Shown here one piece after another: positions 1-6,195 of a DNA stretch of 6,237 nucleotides. The notes under the pieces were generated by a model that was not told where the DNA came from, ran no database searches, and worked only from the letters and a program-made list of their open reading frames with translations. Each line of letters starts with the position of its first letter. The stretch's first letter is position 1. This DNA comes from Pseudomonadota bacterium (GTDB lineage: Bacteria > Desulfobacterota > Desulfovibrionia > Desulfovibrionales > Desulfovibrionaceae). The stretch spans positions 1 through 6,237 of the forward strand of contig JAFABC010000347.1 of NCBI GenBank assembly GCA_023426275.1. The letters run 5' to 3'. Position numbers and translations under genes: made by a program.

Positions 1-33
1 GCTTTGCACCGAAACGAAACGGCCCGGCATCAA

Positions 34-86
34 GGGGGTCCGGGGGGGATTATCCCCCCCGGCCGCCGGAGGCATCTTTTCTTCCC
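34..86 (-). repeat. Interspersed hairpin repeat, copy A
   Basis: Read on the minus strand, this copy starts a few bases after the stop of the leftward acyl-CoA synthetase. It runs GATGCCTCCGGCGGCC, then a G-run/C-run hairpin (40-62), then CCGGACCCCC. The segment 55-86 matches 6196-6227 (copy C, opposite strand) at 31 of 32 bases, counted by eye, and shares the core GCCTCCGGCGGCCGGG with copy B at 4795-4844. Such elements are scattered between genes in Desulfovibrio-type genomes, as I recall; the function is unproven. Placement after a stop codon suggests transcript-end formation or mRNA 3' protection. Confidence 0.75.
40..62 (-). terminator. Hairpin downstream of the leftward synthetase, possible terminator
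   Basis: The two arms, 40-50 and 52-62, are perfect 11-base reverse complements around a single central base. In RNA this gives a stem of about nine G-C pairs (CCGGGGGGG with CCCCCCCGG) and an AU-rich loop. It lies 25 bases beyond the synthetase stop. No U-run follows it in the direction of transcription, so it is not a textbook intrinsic terminator. It may stop transcription weakly, protect the 3' end, or simply be part of the repeat. Confidence 0.45.
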
Positions 87-87
87 G

Positions 88-1740
88 CTAAATCTCGCGA
101 CTGGCGTCGCGGGCGCGGATCTCGGCCCGTTTGATCTTGCCGCTGATGGTCTTGGGCAACTCGTCCACGAAGTCCACGATGCGCGGATACTTGTAGGGCG
201 CGGTTTCCTTTTTCACGTGATTTTGCAGTTCCTTGACCAGCTCGTCCGACGGTTCGTAGCCCGGAGCCAGGACGATGGTCGCCTTGACGGCCTGGCCGCG
301 CACGGGATCGGGCACGCCGGTCACGGCCGCCTCGACCACGGCCTTGTGCAGAATCAACGCGCTTTCGACCTCGAAGGGTCCGATGCGGTAGCCGCTGGAT
401 TTGATCAGATCGTCGGTGCGGCCCAGGAACCAGTAGTAGCCATCCTCGTCCACCCAGGCCTTGTCCCCGGTGTGGTAGTAGCCGTCGACCATGACGCCGG
501 CCGTCTTTTCCGGTTCGAGCAGATAGCCGCTGAAAAGCCCCAGGTTCTTGTCCTCTTCGAGCTTGAGGCAGATTTCGCCTTCCACGCCCGGAGGGCAGGG
601 CTTGCCCGTCTCGTCGAGCACGGTCACGTTCCAGCCCGGCGCCGGCCGGCCGATGGAGCCGGGTTTCGGCGTCATGCAGGGGAAGGTGGCGATCTGCAGG
701 CAGGTCTCGGTCTGGCCGTAGCCCTCGTGGATGGCGAGGCCGGTCAGTTCCTTCCAGGTCGTGAACACGCTGTGGTTGAGGAGTTCGCCGGCGGTGGTGC
801 AGTAGCGCAGGGACGACAGGTCGTACTTGGACAGGTCCTCGCGGATGAGAAAGCGGTAGACCGTGGGCGGCGCGCAAAACGTCGTGACCTTGTGGGTGCT
901 CATGACGTCGAGCAGTTCGGACGGCACGAACTTGCCCCGGAAGTCCCAGACGAAGATGGTGGCCCCGGCCATCCACTGGCCGTAGAACTTGCCCCACACG
1001 GCCTTGCCCCAGCCGGTGTCGGCCACGGTCAGGTGAATGTCGCCGGGCTCCAGGTTGTGCCAGTACACGCCCGTGGCCAGATGGCCCAGGGCATAGCCGT
1101 GATGGTGCTCGACCATTTTCGGCATGCCCGTGGTGCCCGAGGAAAAAAAGATGAGCAGCGTGTCGTTGCCGCCCGGGGAATCGCAGGTCCGGGGGAAGAC
1201 GTCGGAGGCGCCGGCCCGCAGGGTTTCGTAGTCGGTCCAGCCGTCCGGCATGGGGGCCTCGCCCACGTGGATGAGGAGCTTGAGGGTCGGGCAGGCCGAC
1301 CGGGCGGCCTCCACCCGGGAGACCACGGAGTCCTCGGCGATGATGGCCTTGATGCCGGCGTAGTTGACCCGGAAGTCGATATCGTGGGGGGTAAGCAGGT
1401 TGGGCGACGGCACGGGCACGGCCCCGAGCTTGTGCAGGGCCAGCATGGTCACCCACCACTCCACCCGGCGGTAGAGGATGACCATGACCCGGTCGCCCTT
1501 TTGCAGCCCGGCATATTTGAAGGCATTGGCCATCCGGGCGGATTCCTTGCTGAAGTAGGCAAGGTCGAAATCCCGGCGGGCGCCGTGCGGGTCGATATGG
1601 ATCATGGCCGGCCGTGTCGGGTCCAAAGCGGCCTCGGCATCGAGGAAGTCGAAGGCGAAGTTGTAGTTTTCAGGTGCGGAAACGTGCACGGTTTCCAGCA
1701 GCTCTCCATAGGTCTTGGGTCGCAATTTGGCGACAGGCAT
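88..1740 (-). CDS. AMP-forming acyl-CoA synthetase, medium-chain (ACSM-like) type
   Basis: This 550-residue enzyme of the ANL superfamily should convert a carboxylate, ATP and CoA to acyl-CoA, AMP and pyrophosphate in the cytoplasm. Visible motifs are the phosphate-binding loop SSGTTGMPK (200-208), GYGQTE (340-345), YYHTGD (421-426), the hinge region GRTDDLIKSSGYRIGPFEVE (440-459), and the C-terminal catalytic lysine K535 in TISGK. The segments DTGWGKAVWG (241-250) and TTAGELLNH (315-323) resemble the medium-chain ACSM group rather than long-chain FadD. Length is normal and all catalytic motifs are intact. I chose ATG at 1740 because GGAG lies six bases upstream; a TTG at 1758 would add six residues and place that site inside the gene. 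It is 33 bp downstream of the XRE-cupin regulator on the same strand, so the two probably form an operon. The substrate cannot be read from sequence; short, branched, medium-chain or aromatic acids are all possible. Confidence 0.95.
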   Translation of the reverse strand: MPVAKLRPKTYGELLETVHVSAPENYNFAFDFLDAEAALDPTRPAMIHIDPHGARRDFDLAYFSKESARMANAFKYAGLQKGDRVMVILYRRVEWWVTMLALHKLGAVPVPSPNLLTPHDIDFRVNYAGIKAIIAEDSVVSRVEAARSACPTLKLLIHVGEAPMPDGWTDYETLRAGASDVFPRTCDSPGGNDTLLIFFSSGTTGMPKMVEHHHGYALGHLATGVYWHNLEPGDIHLTVADTGWGKAVWGKFYGQWMAGATIFVWDFRGKFVPSELLDVMSTHKVTTFCAPPTVYRFLIREDLSKYDLSSLRYCTTAGELLNHSVFTTWKELTGLAIHEGYGQTETCLQIATFPCMTPKPGSIGRPAPGWNVTVLDETGKPCPPGVEGEICLKLEEDKNLGLFSGYLLEPEKTAGVMVDGYYHTGDKAWVDEDGYYWFLGRTDDLIKSSGYRIGPFEVESALILHKAVVEAAVTGVPDPVRGQAVKATIVLAPGYEPSDELVKELQNHVKKETAPYKYPRIVDFVDELPKTISGKIKRAEIRARDASREI

Positions 1741-1746
1741 GAATGG

Positions 1747-1750
1747 CTCC
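1747..1750 (-). promoter_or_regulatory. Ribosome binding site of the leftward synthetase
   Basis: On the minus strand GGAG is followed by a six-base spacer and ATG at 1740. This decides between that ATG and the in-frame TTG at 1758, which has no purine-rich motif at the right distance. Confidence 0.75.
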
Positions 1751-1773
1751 GAATGCAAAGGGGTTTGTTTTTA

Positions 1774-2334
1774 TTAGATGATCACGTCGAGAAACTCGGC
1801 CTCCTCCCCGTCCAGTCCGCGCATGGCGTGGGGCGTGCGGGAGGAAATATACAGGGAGTCGTGAGGCTCGAGCGTGACGATGTCGTCGCCCAGGCGCACT
1901 TCCATGCGGCCGCGCAGCATATAGATGAATTCCTCGCCCAGGTGCCGGTTGAATTCCAGTTCCGATTCGGCCTTGGGCGGCACGGTGACCAGGAACGGCT
2001 CCATGGACGGCTTGTGGAAGCGGTAGGCCAGCGCCTGATACTTGTAGGCCTTGCGCCTGTCCACGGACAGGCCGTTGCCGGCGCGCACCAGGGAGTAGGC
2101 GTGCAGATGGGCGTCGCCGCCGGTCAAAAGCGCCGTCAGATCGACGTCGGCGGCCTTGGCCACCTCGTAGAGGTAGCTGACGGGAATCTCGGTTTCACCG
2201 GCTTCGTACAATAGGACCTGATCGGGCGTCACACCGCTGGTCTTGGCCAGCTCCTCGGGGGACAAGCCGGTCACCTCGCGGATGCCGCGCAGGCGCATGG
2301 CGATTTCCCGCACCGGTCCGATCTCCTTGCTCAT
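1774..2334 (-). CDS. XRE-family regulator with C-terminal cupin sensor domain (leftward)
   Basis: A 186-residue one-component transcription factor. Residues about 10-70 form an XRE-type helix-turn-helix, with SPEELAKTSGVTPDQVLLYE covering the DNA-contacting helices. Residues about 98-186 form a cupin barrel. Likely metal or ligand residues are H131 and E135 in NRHLGEEF and H169 in SSRTPHA; the first histidine of the classical cupin HxH pair is replaced by N129. The architecture is that of small-molecule-responsive XRE-cupin repressors or activators such as E. coli PuuR and SutR. The chosen start is ATG at 2334, with AAGGGGAA just upstream. A longer reading from TTG at 2412 would begin within a TTGACA promoter-like hexamer and run across the inverted repeat at 2366-2393, so I rejected it. 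The gene heads an operon with the synthetase 33 bp downstream and is divergent from a second regulator of the same type. Control of the synthetase and of itself is inferred; the ligand is unknown. Confidence 0.93.
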   Translation of the reverse strand: MSKEIGPVREIAMRLRGIREVTGLSPEELAKTSGVTPDQVLLYEAGETEIPVSYLYEVAKAADVDLTALLTGGDAHLHAYSLVRAGNGLSVDRRKAYKYQALAYRFHKPSMEPFLVTVPPKAESELEFNRHLGEEFIYMLRGRMEVRLGDDIVTLEPHDSLYISSRTPHAMRGLDGEEAEFLDVII

Positions 2335-2365
2335 AGGGTTCCCCTTGCCTCGCTGTGTTGCAGGT

Positions 2366-2393
2366 TGCGAAATGGTGTCCCCGTCATTTCGCA
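2366..2393. promoter_or_regulatory. Perfect inverted repeat, candidate regulator operator
   Basis: The arms TGCGAAATG (2366-2374) and CATTTCGCA (2385-2393) are exact reverse complements separated by 10 bases. The half-sites are centred 19 bp apart, close to two helical turns, which suits a dimeric helix-turn-helix protein. It lies about 30 bp upstream of the leftward regulator start, overlapping where the -10 and transcription start should fall. That fits autorepression, though the cognate protein is not shown by the sequence. Confidence 0.65.
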
Positions 2394-2412
2394 CGACCAA
2401 GGGGCTTGTCAA
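2384..2412 (-). promoter_or_regulatory. Possible leftward promoter
   Basis: A perfect TTGACA -35 hexamer lies at 2412-2407 on the minus strand. At 17 bp spacing the -10 position falls at 2389-2384 (AAATGA), a poor match to consensus that overlaps the right arm of the inverted repeat. A weak -10 buried in an operator would suit a regulated promoter, but a good -35 alone can occur by chance. Confidence 0.35.
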
Positions 2413-2543
2413 TTTCTTTTCCCGACCACGGGAGCGGCAAAAACGGCTGGAATTCCGCCCCCGGCTGCGCTATGAAATCGTCTTCACGGGGCCGTGCCAT
2501 CTTCAGCCCCAACCCACATAGCCGACCACCAACGAGGGGAACC

Positions 2544-3122
2544 ATGAGCGACAAGAAGCTTGGCGATCGCATTCGTACCTATCGCGAAAGGCAGGAACTG
2601 TCCCGGGAGGATCTGGCCCAACGCACCGGCCTTTCCGTAGACTTCCTCACCGCCCTGGAAGAAGAGGACGTCACCCCTTCCATCGGGCCGCTGCTCAAGA
2701 TCGCCCTGGCTCTTGGCCAGCGTCTGGGAACCTTCATGGACGACTGCGTGGACGGCGACATGTGCCTGACCTGCCGCTCGGAACTGTGCGAGGACGAGGC
2801 CGTGCTGCGCAAGGCCCGGGGCAAGCGGGCCTCCTTCCGCTACCATTCCCTGGGCAAGGCCAAGACCGACCGCCACATGGAGCCGTTTTTCATCGAGGTC
2901 TACCCCGACGAGGACCCTGACGCCGAGAAGCCGCTGTCCTCCCACGAAGGCGAGGAGTTCATCGTGGTCATGGCCGGCGAGCTGGAAGTCATCCTTGGCC
3001 AGGAGCGGCATGTCCTCGGCGCGGGCGACTCCATCTACTACAATTCCGTGGTGCCCCACTATGTCGGCTGCGGCAACGCGCCCAAGACCGACATCTACGC
3101 CGTGCTCTACATCCCGCAATAA
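2544..3122 (+). CDS. XRE-family regulator with C-terminal cupin domain and a cysteine cluster (rightward)
   Basis: A 192-residue one-component regulator with the same architecture as its divergent neighbour. An XRE helix-turn-helix occupies about residues 5-62 (REDLAQRTGLSVDFLTALEE covers the recognition helix region) and a cupin about 108-190. Cupin residues that could bind metal or ligand are H134 and E138 in SSHEGEEF and H172 in VVPHY; the first histidine of the usual HxH pair is S132. Both regulators share MEPF just before the first cupin strands. Only this one has four cysteines in the linker (C68, C74, C77, C82, spacing C-x5-C-x2-C-x4-C), plus C176 in the cupin. The start is ATG at 2544 with GAGGGG upstream; 63 further upstream codons in frame lack a regulator-like sequence and cross the promoter region. 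The downstream synthetase starts 11 bp after the stop, so the two almost certainly share a transcript. Control of that enzyme is inferred; the signal is unknown. Confidence 0.94.
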   Translation: MSDKKLGDRIRTYRERQELSREDLAQRTGLSVDFLTALEEEDVTPSIGPLLKIALALGQRLGTFMDDCVDGDMCLTCRSELCEDEAVLRKARGKRASFRYHSLGKAKTDRHMEPFFIEVYPDEDPDAEKPLSSHEGEEFIVVMAGELEVILGQERHVLGAGDSIYYNSVVPHYVGCGNAPKTDIYAVLYIPQ

Positions 3123-3133
3123 AAGGAGCCGAC

Positions 3134-4789
3134 ATGACCTTCGTGCCTCCCCTGCGCGACCTGACCCTGGGGCAGCTCCTCCACGAGACGGCCTCGAAAT
3201 ATCCCGACGAGGACGCCGTGGTCTACGTGGACCGCAATTACCGCCTGACTTGGCGGCAGTTCGACGAACTGACCGACGAACTGGCCAAGGGGCTGATGGC
3301 CCTTGGCATCCAGAAAGGCGAGAAGGTCGCGGTCTGGGCCACCAACGTCCCCTTCTGGGTGGCGCTGATGTTCGCCACGGCCAAGATGGGGGCCATCCTG
3401 CTCACGGTCAACACGGCCTACAAGCGCAACGAGCTCAAGTACCTGCTGACCAACTCCGACGCCGACAACATCTTCATCACCAACGGCTTTCGCGATTCCG
3501 ACTATATCGAAATCCTCTACGATCTGGCCCCGGAACTGCGCACCATGCAGCGCGGAGCCATCAAAAGCGAGACCTTTCCCCACCTCAAGCGCGTGTGCTT
3601 CCTGGGCGTGGAAAAACATCGCGGCATGTATTCCATTCCCGAGATCATCGGGTTGTCGCGCATGGTCTCGGACGAGGAATTCAGGGCCCGGCAGGCCACG
3701 CTGTCCTGCCACGACGTGGTGAACATGCAATACACCTCGGGAACGACCGGATTTCCCAAAGGGGTGATGCTGAGCCACCACAACATCGTCAACAACGGCT
3801 ACTCCATCGGCCAGCGCCAGCGCTTCACCCACAAGGACAAGCTGTGCGTGCAGGTGCCGCTGTTCCACTGCTTCGGCTGCGTGCTCGCGGTCATGGCCTG
3901 CGTCAACCACGGCACCACCATGGTGTTCACGGAAGTGTTCAATCCCGTACACGCCATGATGAGCATCGAACAGGAAAAGTGCACGGCCATCTACGGCGTG
4001 CCCACCATGTTCATCGCCATCCTGGAGCACCCGCTGTTCCCGAAGTTCGATTTCTCGTCCCTGCGCACCGGCATCATGGCCGGCTCGGTCTGTCCGGTGC
4101 AGACCATGCGGCAGGTGACGGAAAAGATGTACATGAAAGAGATCACGAGCGTGTACGGCCTGACCGAAAGCTCGCCTGGCATGACCCAGTCCGACGTGGA
4201 CGACGATTACCACTACCGGGTGGAAACCGTGGGCCGGGCCTTCCCCCACGTCGAGGTCAAGGTGCTCGACCCCGAAACCGGCGAGGAAGTGGAGCGCGGC
4301 AAACAGGGCGAACTGTGCTGCCGGGGCTACAACGCCATGAAGGGGTATTACAAAAATCCCGAAGCCACGGCCAAATGCATCGACGAGCGCGGCTGGCTGC
4401 ACTCCGGGGACCTCGGCGTCATGGACACCGAAGGCTACGTGACCATCACCGGCCGCATCAAGGACATGATCATTCGGGGCGGCGAGAACATCTACCCGCG
4501 CGAGATCGAGGAGTTCCTCTACACCATGGAGGGCATCGCCGACGTGCAGGTGGCGGGCGTGCCCAGCCGCAAATACGGCGAGGAAGTCGGCGCGTTCGTC
4601 ATCCTCAAAAAAGGCGTGGAAATGGCCCCCGAGGATGTGCGCGACTTCTGCCGGGGACAGATCGCCTGGCACAAGATCCCGAAATACATCGCCTTTGTCG
4701 AAGAGTTCCCGCTGACCACCAGCGGCAAGGTGCAGAAATACAAACTGCGCGAACTGGCGGCCAAACTCTTCCCCGAGGCGATGCGGTAG
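3134..4789 (+). CDS. AMP-forming fatty-acyl-CoA synthetase (ACSF2/FadD-like)
   Basis: A 551-residue ANL-superfamily ligase that should activate a fatty or related carboxylic acid to its CoA thioester through an acyl-adenylate. Motifs are complete: phosphate-binding loop YTSGTTGFPKG (200-210), VPLFHCFG (241-248), YGLTES (341-346), HSGD (423-426), the hinge and A8 region GRIKDMIIRGGENIYPREIE (440-459), and C-terminal catalytic lysine K532 in TTSGK. The PLFHCFG segment and the hinge region resemble ACSF2 and related medium-chain fatty-acyl-CoA ligases more than the ACSM-like enzyme at the left of the window. The two synthetases are therefore not a recent duplication. ATG at 3134 is preceded by AGGAG with a five-base spacer, 11 bp after the stop of the XRE-cupin regulator. 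There is no signal peptide or membrane segment, so it should be cytoplasmic. Chain-length preference cannot be told from sequence alone. Confidence 0.95.
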   Translation: MTFVPPLRDLTLGQLLHETASKYPDEDAVVYVDRNYRLTWRQFDELTDELAKGLMALGIQKGEKVAVWATNVPFWVALMFATAKMGAILLTVNTAYKRNELKYLLTNSDADNIFITNGFRDSDYIEILYDLAPELRTMQRGAIKSETFPHLKRVCFLGVEKHRGMYSIPEIIGLSRMVSDEEFRARQATLSCHDVVNMQYTSGTTGFPKGVMLSHHNIVNNGYSIGQRQRFTHKDKLCVQVPLFHCFGCVLAVMACVNHGTTMVFTEVFNPVHAMMSIEQEKCTAIYGVPTMFIAILEHPLFPKFDFSSLRTGIMAGSVCPVQTMRQVTEKMYMKEITSVYGLTESSPGMTQSDVDDDYHYRVETVGRAFPHVEVKVLDPETGEEVERGKQGELCCRGYNAMKGYYKNPEATAKCIDERGWLHSGDLGVMDTEGYVTITGRIKDMIIRGGENIYPREIEEFLYTMEGIADVQVAGVPSRKYGEEVGAFVILKKGVEMAPEDVRDFCRGQIAWHKIPKYIAFVEEFPLTTSGKVQKYKLRELAAKLFPEAMR

Positions 4790-4794
4790 GTTGC

Positions 4795-4844
4795 GAAGAC
4801 GCCTCCGGCGGCCGGGAGGGGCCAGCGCCCCTCCCGGACCCTCC
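4795..4844 (+). repeat. Interspersed hairpin repeat, copy B
   Basis: Read on the plus strand, this copy begins six bases after the rightward synthetase stop with GAAGACGCCTCCGGCGGCC. A perfect 11-bp hairpin follows (arms 4812-4822 and 4827-4837, CCGGGAGGGGC with GCCCCTCCCGG, loop CAGC), then CGGACCCTCC. The flanks match copy A, but the stem differs at paired positions, with A-T replacing G-C on both arms, so complementarity is kept. As in copy A, it follows a synthetase stop codon in the direction of transcription. Confidence 0.75.
4812..4837 (+). terminator. Hairpin after the rightward synthetase, possible terminator or 3' stabiliser
   Basis: A perfect 11-bp GC-rich stem with a four-base loop lies 22 bases past the stop codon. 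No T-run follows, so on its own it is unlikely to be an efficient intrinsic terminator. The better terminator is about 60 bp further on, at 4896-4931. Confidence 0.4.
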
Positions 4845-4895
4845 GCGAAGGGGGCGACAGGCGCGCACCGGCTTTGGCGCGCGCATCGTTACGGT

Positions 4896-4931
4896 GAAAA
4901 CGCCGTCAGGACACTTCCTGGCGGCGTTTTC
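4896..4931. terminator. Bidirectional intrinsic terminator between convergent genes
   Basis: Arms GAAAACGCCGTCAGG (4896-4910) and CCTGGCGGCGTTTTC (4917-4931) pair over 15 positions with one G-T type mismatch and a six-base loop, ACACTT. The A-run at one base and the T-run at the other put a short U-run after a GC-rich stem in either direction. It should therefore end both the rightward synthetase transcript and the leftward acyltransferase transcript. The acyltransferase stop codon (4906-4908) lies inside the stem, so its last eight or so codons form part of the terminator. Confidence 0.8.
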
Positions 4932-6156
4932 GCGTTTCCAGAACAATGGGTTGGTCGTAGAGCCGGCGCAGGGGACCGGAGAAAAACCGGTCGAAAGCCG
5001 CCTGATAGGCCATGCCCCCGGCCAGGAGCAGGCCGTAGAGCAGCAGCGCGCCGACAAGCAGATGGGCGTGCACCAGCCCGGGGAGGCGGTCGGTCACGGC
5101 GAGAACCGCGTCGTGGAAGCGCGGGGCATGGTTGTAGAGCTGGAACAGCAGGTAATGGTAGACGTACACGGCGAACGTGCCACGGGCGATGGGCAGGGCC
5201 ACGGCGCGCCATCTCTTTCCGGCCGGCAGCAGCAGCCCCAGCGAGAGGATGAGAAAAAAAGCCACCGTGCCGATGGCGTGGGTGTCGTAGACCATGCTGC
5301 CGGCGGCCAGCAGATCGCCATAGGCCAGGGCGTGCAGGCGCACGAGACAAAAAACGGCCACGCCCGCCGCGCCAACCGTCAGCAGGACCGGCCCCAGCCG
5401 CCCCCGATACCAGCGGCCAAGCAGGGTCAGGACTTCCGCCGCCACCACGCCGAGCAGGAAAAAGGAAAACGCCGTGGGCAAAAAGCTGTAATTGACCAGC
5501 ACGCCCCGCAGCCGCATCCAGGTGAAAAGCCCCCACAGGGCAAGCAGCCCGAACACGCGCAGACGACGGTAGAGCACCGGGATGACGGGAAAGACAAGAT
5601 ACAGCACGAACAGCACGGTGAGAAACCACAGCGTGTCGTTGTAATCCATGGTCTCCCGGGCCCGGGCCACGCCAAGCAGCAGGAAATTCAGGTCATGCTC
5701 GCCGGGCTTATGCCCAAACACGCCCACGGTCACCACGAAGGCCGCAAAGGCGGCCACGGCAAAGCCGAGATAGATGCCGAAAAAACGGCTGACGAAATAG
5801 TCCCGCAGGGAAAAGCTGCCGCGCCGGCGCGTGGCGTACCACAGGGAAAAGCCGCTCAAGGCGTAGAAGGCGAAATTAAACGACCAGAAAATGAGCCCGC
5901 CCGCAAAGGCCAGCTTGTCCGGCAGCCCTGGCAGCCCGGCCAGTCCGGCCAGAAACGCGGCCAACCCCTCGGGGCCGGTCGGATAGGCCGGGGCCGTCGG
6001 CGCGTAGGCGTGGAAAAAATCCCGCAGCAGCAGGGCATGGCCGGTGACGATGCCGAACATGAGCGCCACCCGGGCCACGGCGATGGCCATGCTCACGCGC
6101 GCCCGCCAGCCGTCGGTTTCAGGAAATGCGCGAGAGGGAAATTGGTCCTTGAGCAT
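4906..6156 (-). CDS. Acyltransferase-3 family integral membrane protein
   Basis: A 416-residue polytopic membrane protein with about ten hydrophobic segments, matching the acyltransferase-3 family that usually O-acylates cell-surface sugars, lipopolysaccharide or exopolysaccharide. Family signatures seen in order are the first membrane helix VARVALMFGIVTGH (27-40) with the conserved buried histidine H40, FYALSGFSLWY (97-107), RDYFVSRFFGIYLGF (118-132), DTLWFLTVLFVLYLVFP (174-190), and the late GTFAVYVYHYLLFQL (326-340). The C-terminus is basic (ETRKRRQEVS). The start is uncertain. I prefer ATG at 6156, but it has no clear ribosome binding site. TTG at 6195 would add 13 residues with GGAGG 14 bases upstream, which is too far. 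A GTG/ATG pair at residues 22-23 is a further option. The gene converges on the synthetase operon across a shared terminator, and no link to acyl-CoA metabolism is evident. The acyl group and acceptor cannot be predicted. Confidence 0.9.
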   Translation of the reverse strand: MLKDQFPSRAFPETDGWRARVSMAIAVARVALMFGIVTGHALLLRDFFHAYAPTAPAYPTGPEGLAAFLAGLAGLPGLPDKLAFAGGLIFWSFNFAFYALSGFSLWYATRRRGSFSLRDYFVSRFFGIYLGFAVAAFAAFVVTVGVFGHKPGEHDLNFLLLGVARARETMDYNDTLWFLTVLFVLYLVFPVIPVLYRRLRVFGLLALWGLFTWMRLRGVLVNYSFLPTAFSFFLLGVVAAEVLTLLGRWYRGRLGPVLLTVGAAGVAVFCLVRLHALAYGDLLAAGSMVYDTHAIGTVAFFLILSLGLLLPAGKRWRAVALPIARGTFAVYVYHYLLFQLYNHAPRFHDAVLAVTDRLPGLVHAHLLVGALLLYGLLLAGGMAYQAAFDRFFSGPLRRLYDQPIVLETRKRRQEVS

Positions 6157-6195
6157 GGCCCGGGACGCGTACCACGGGCGGGGAGGCCCGGGCAA

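Larger units (their letters stand above)
2335..2543. promoter_or_regulatory. Divergent intergenic control region
   Basis: These 209 bp separate the start codons of the two XRE-cupin regulators and must carry promoters for both operons. The left half holds a perfect inverted repeat (2366-2393) and a minus-strand TTGACA. The middle holds two lesser symmetries: TCCCG-ACCA-CGGGA (2420-2433) and GGAATTCC (2449-2456), the latter extended by matching GG/CC at 2445-2446 and 2459-2460. For the rightward operon the only -10-like hexamer I noticed is TATGAA (2471-2476), with a poor -35, so that promoter is unresolved. I see no convincing open reading frame or structured RNA here. Confidence 0.7.

Noticed and set aside
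50..1459. A 469-codon open frame in another frame of the same strand as the leftward synthetase.
   Set aside because: It is arginine- and proline-rich out-of-frame translation of the synthetase gene, and parts mimic its sequence one frame off. The motif-bearing frame is 88-1740.
4..2214. A 736-codon open frame on the plus strand opposite the leftward synthetase and regulator.
   Set aside because: It is antisense to two genes with complete family motifs. Its composition (rich in G, H, V, D, Q) is the usual shadow of high third-position GC, and it shows no recognisable domain.
2444..2472. Possible sigma-54 promoter around TGGAATTCC and CTGCGC.
   Set aside because: The GG and GC elements do not have the required 10-base separation.
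3107..4672. A 521-codon open frame on the minus strand opposite the rightward synthetase.
   Set aside because: It has the same high-GC shadow composition and no domain, and it overlaps a clearly real enzyme.
4861..4884. GCGCGC at both ends of a short segment, a possible hairpin.
   Set aside because: GCGCGC is self-complementary and common in GC-rich DNA. The six-base stem is weak beside the adjacent terminator.
4790..5252. Possible small plus-strand gene after the rightward synthetase.
   Set aside because: The frame runs through the repeat and terminator and then antisense to the acyltransferase, is very arginine-, glycine- and alanine-rich, and has no ribosome binding site.
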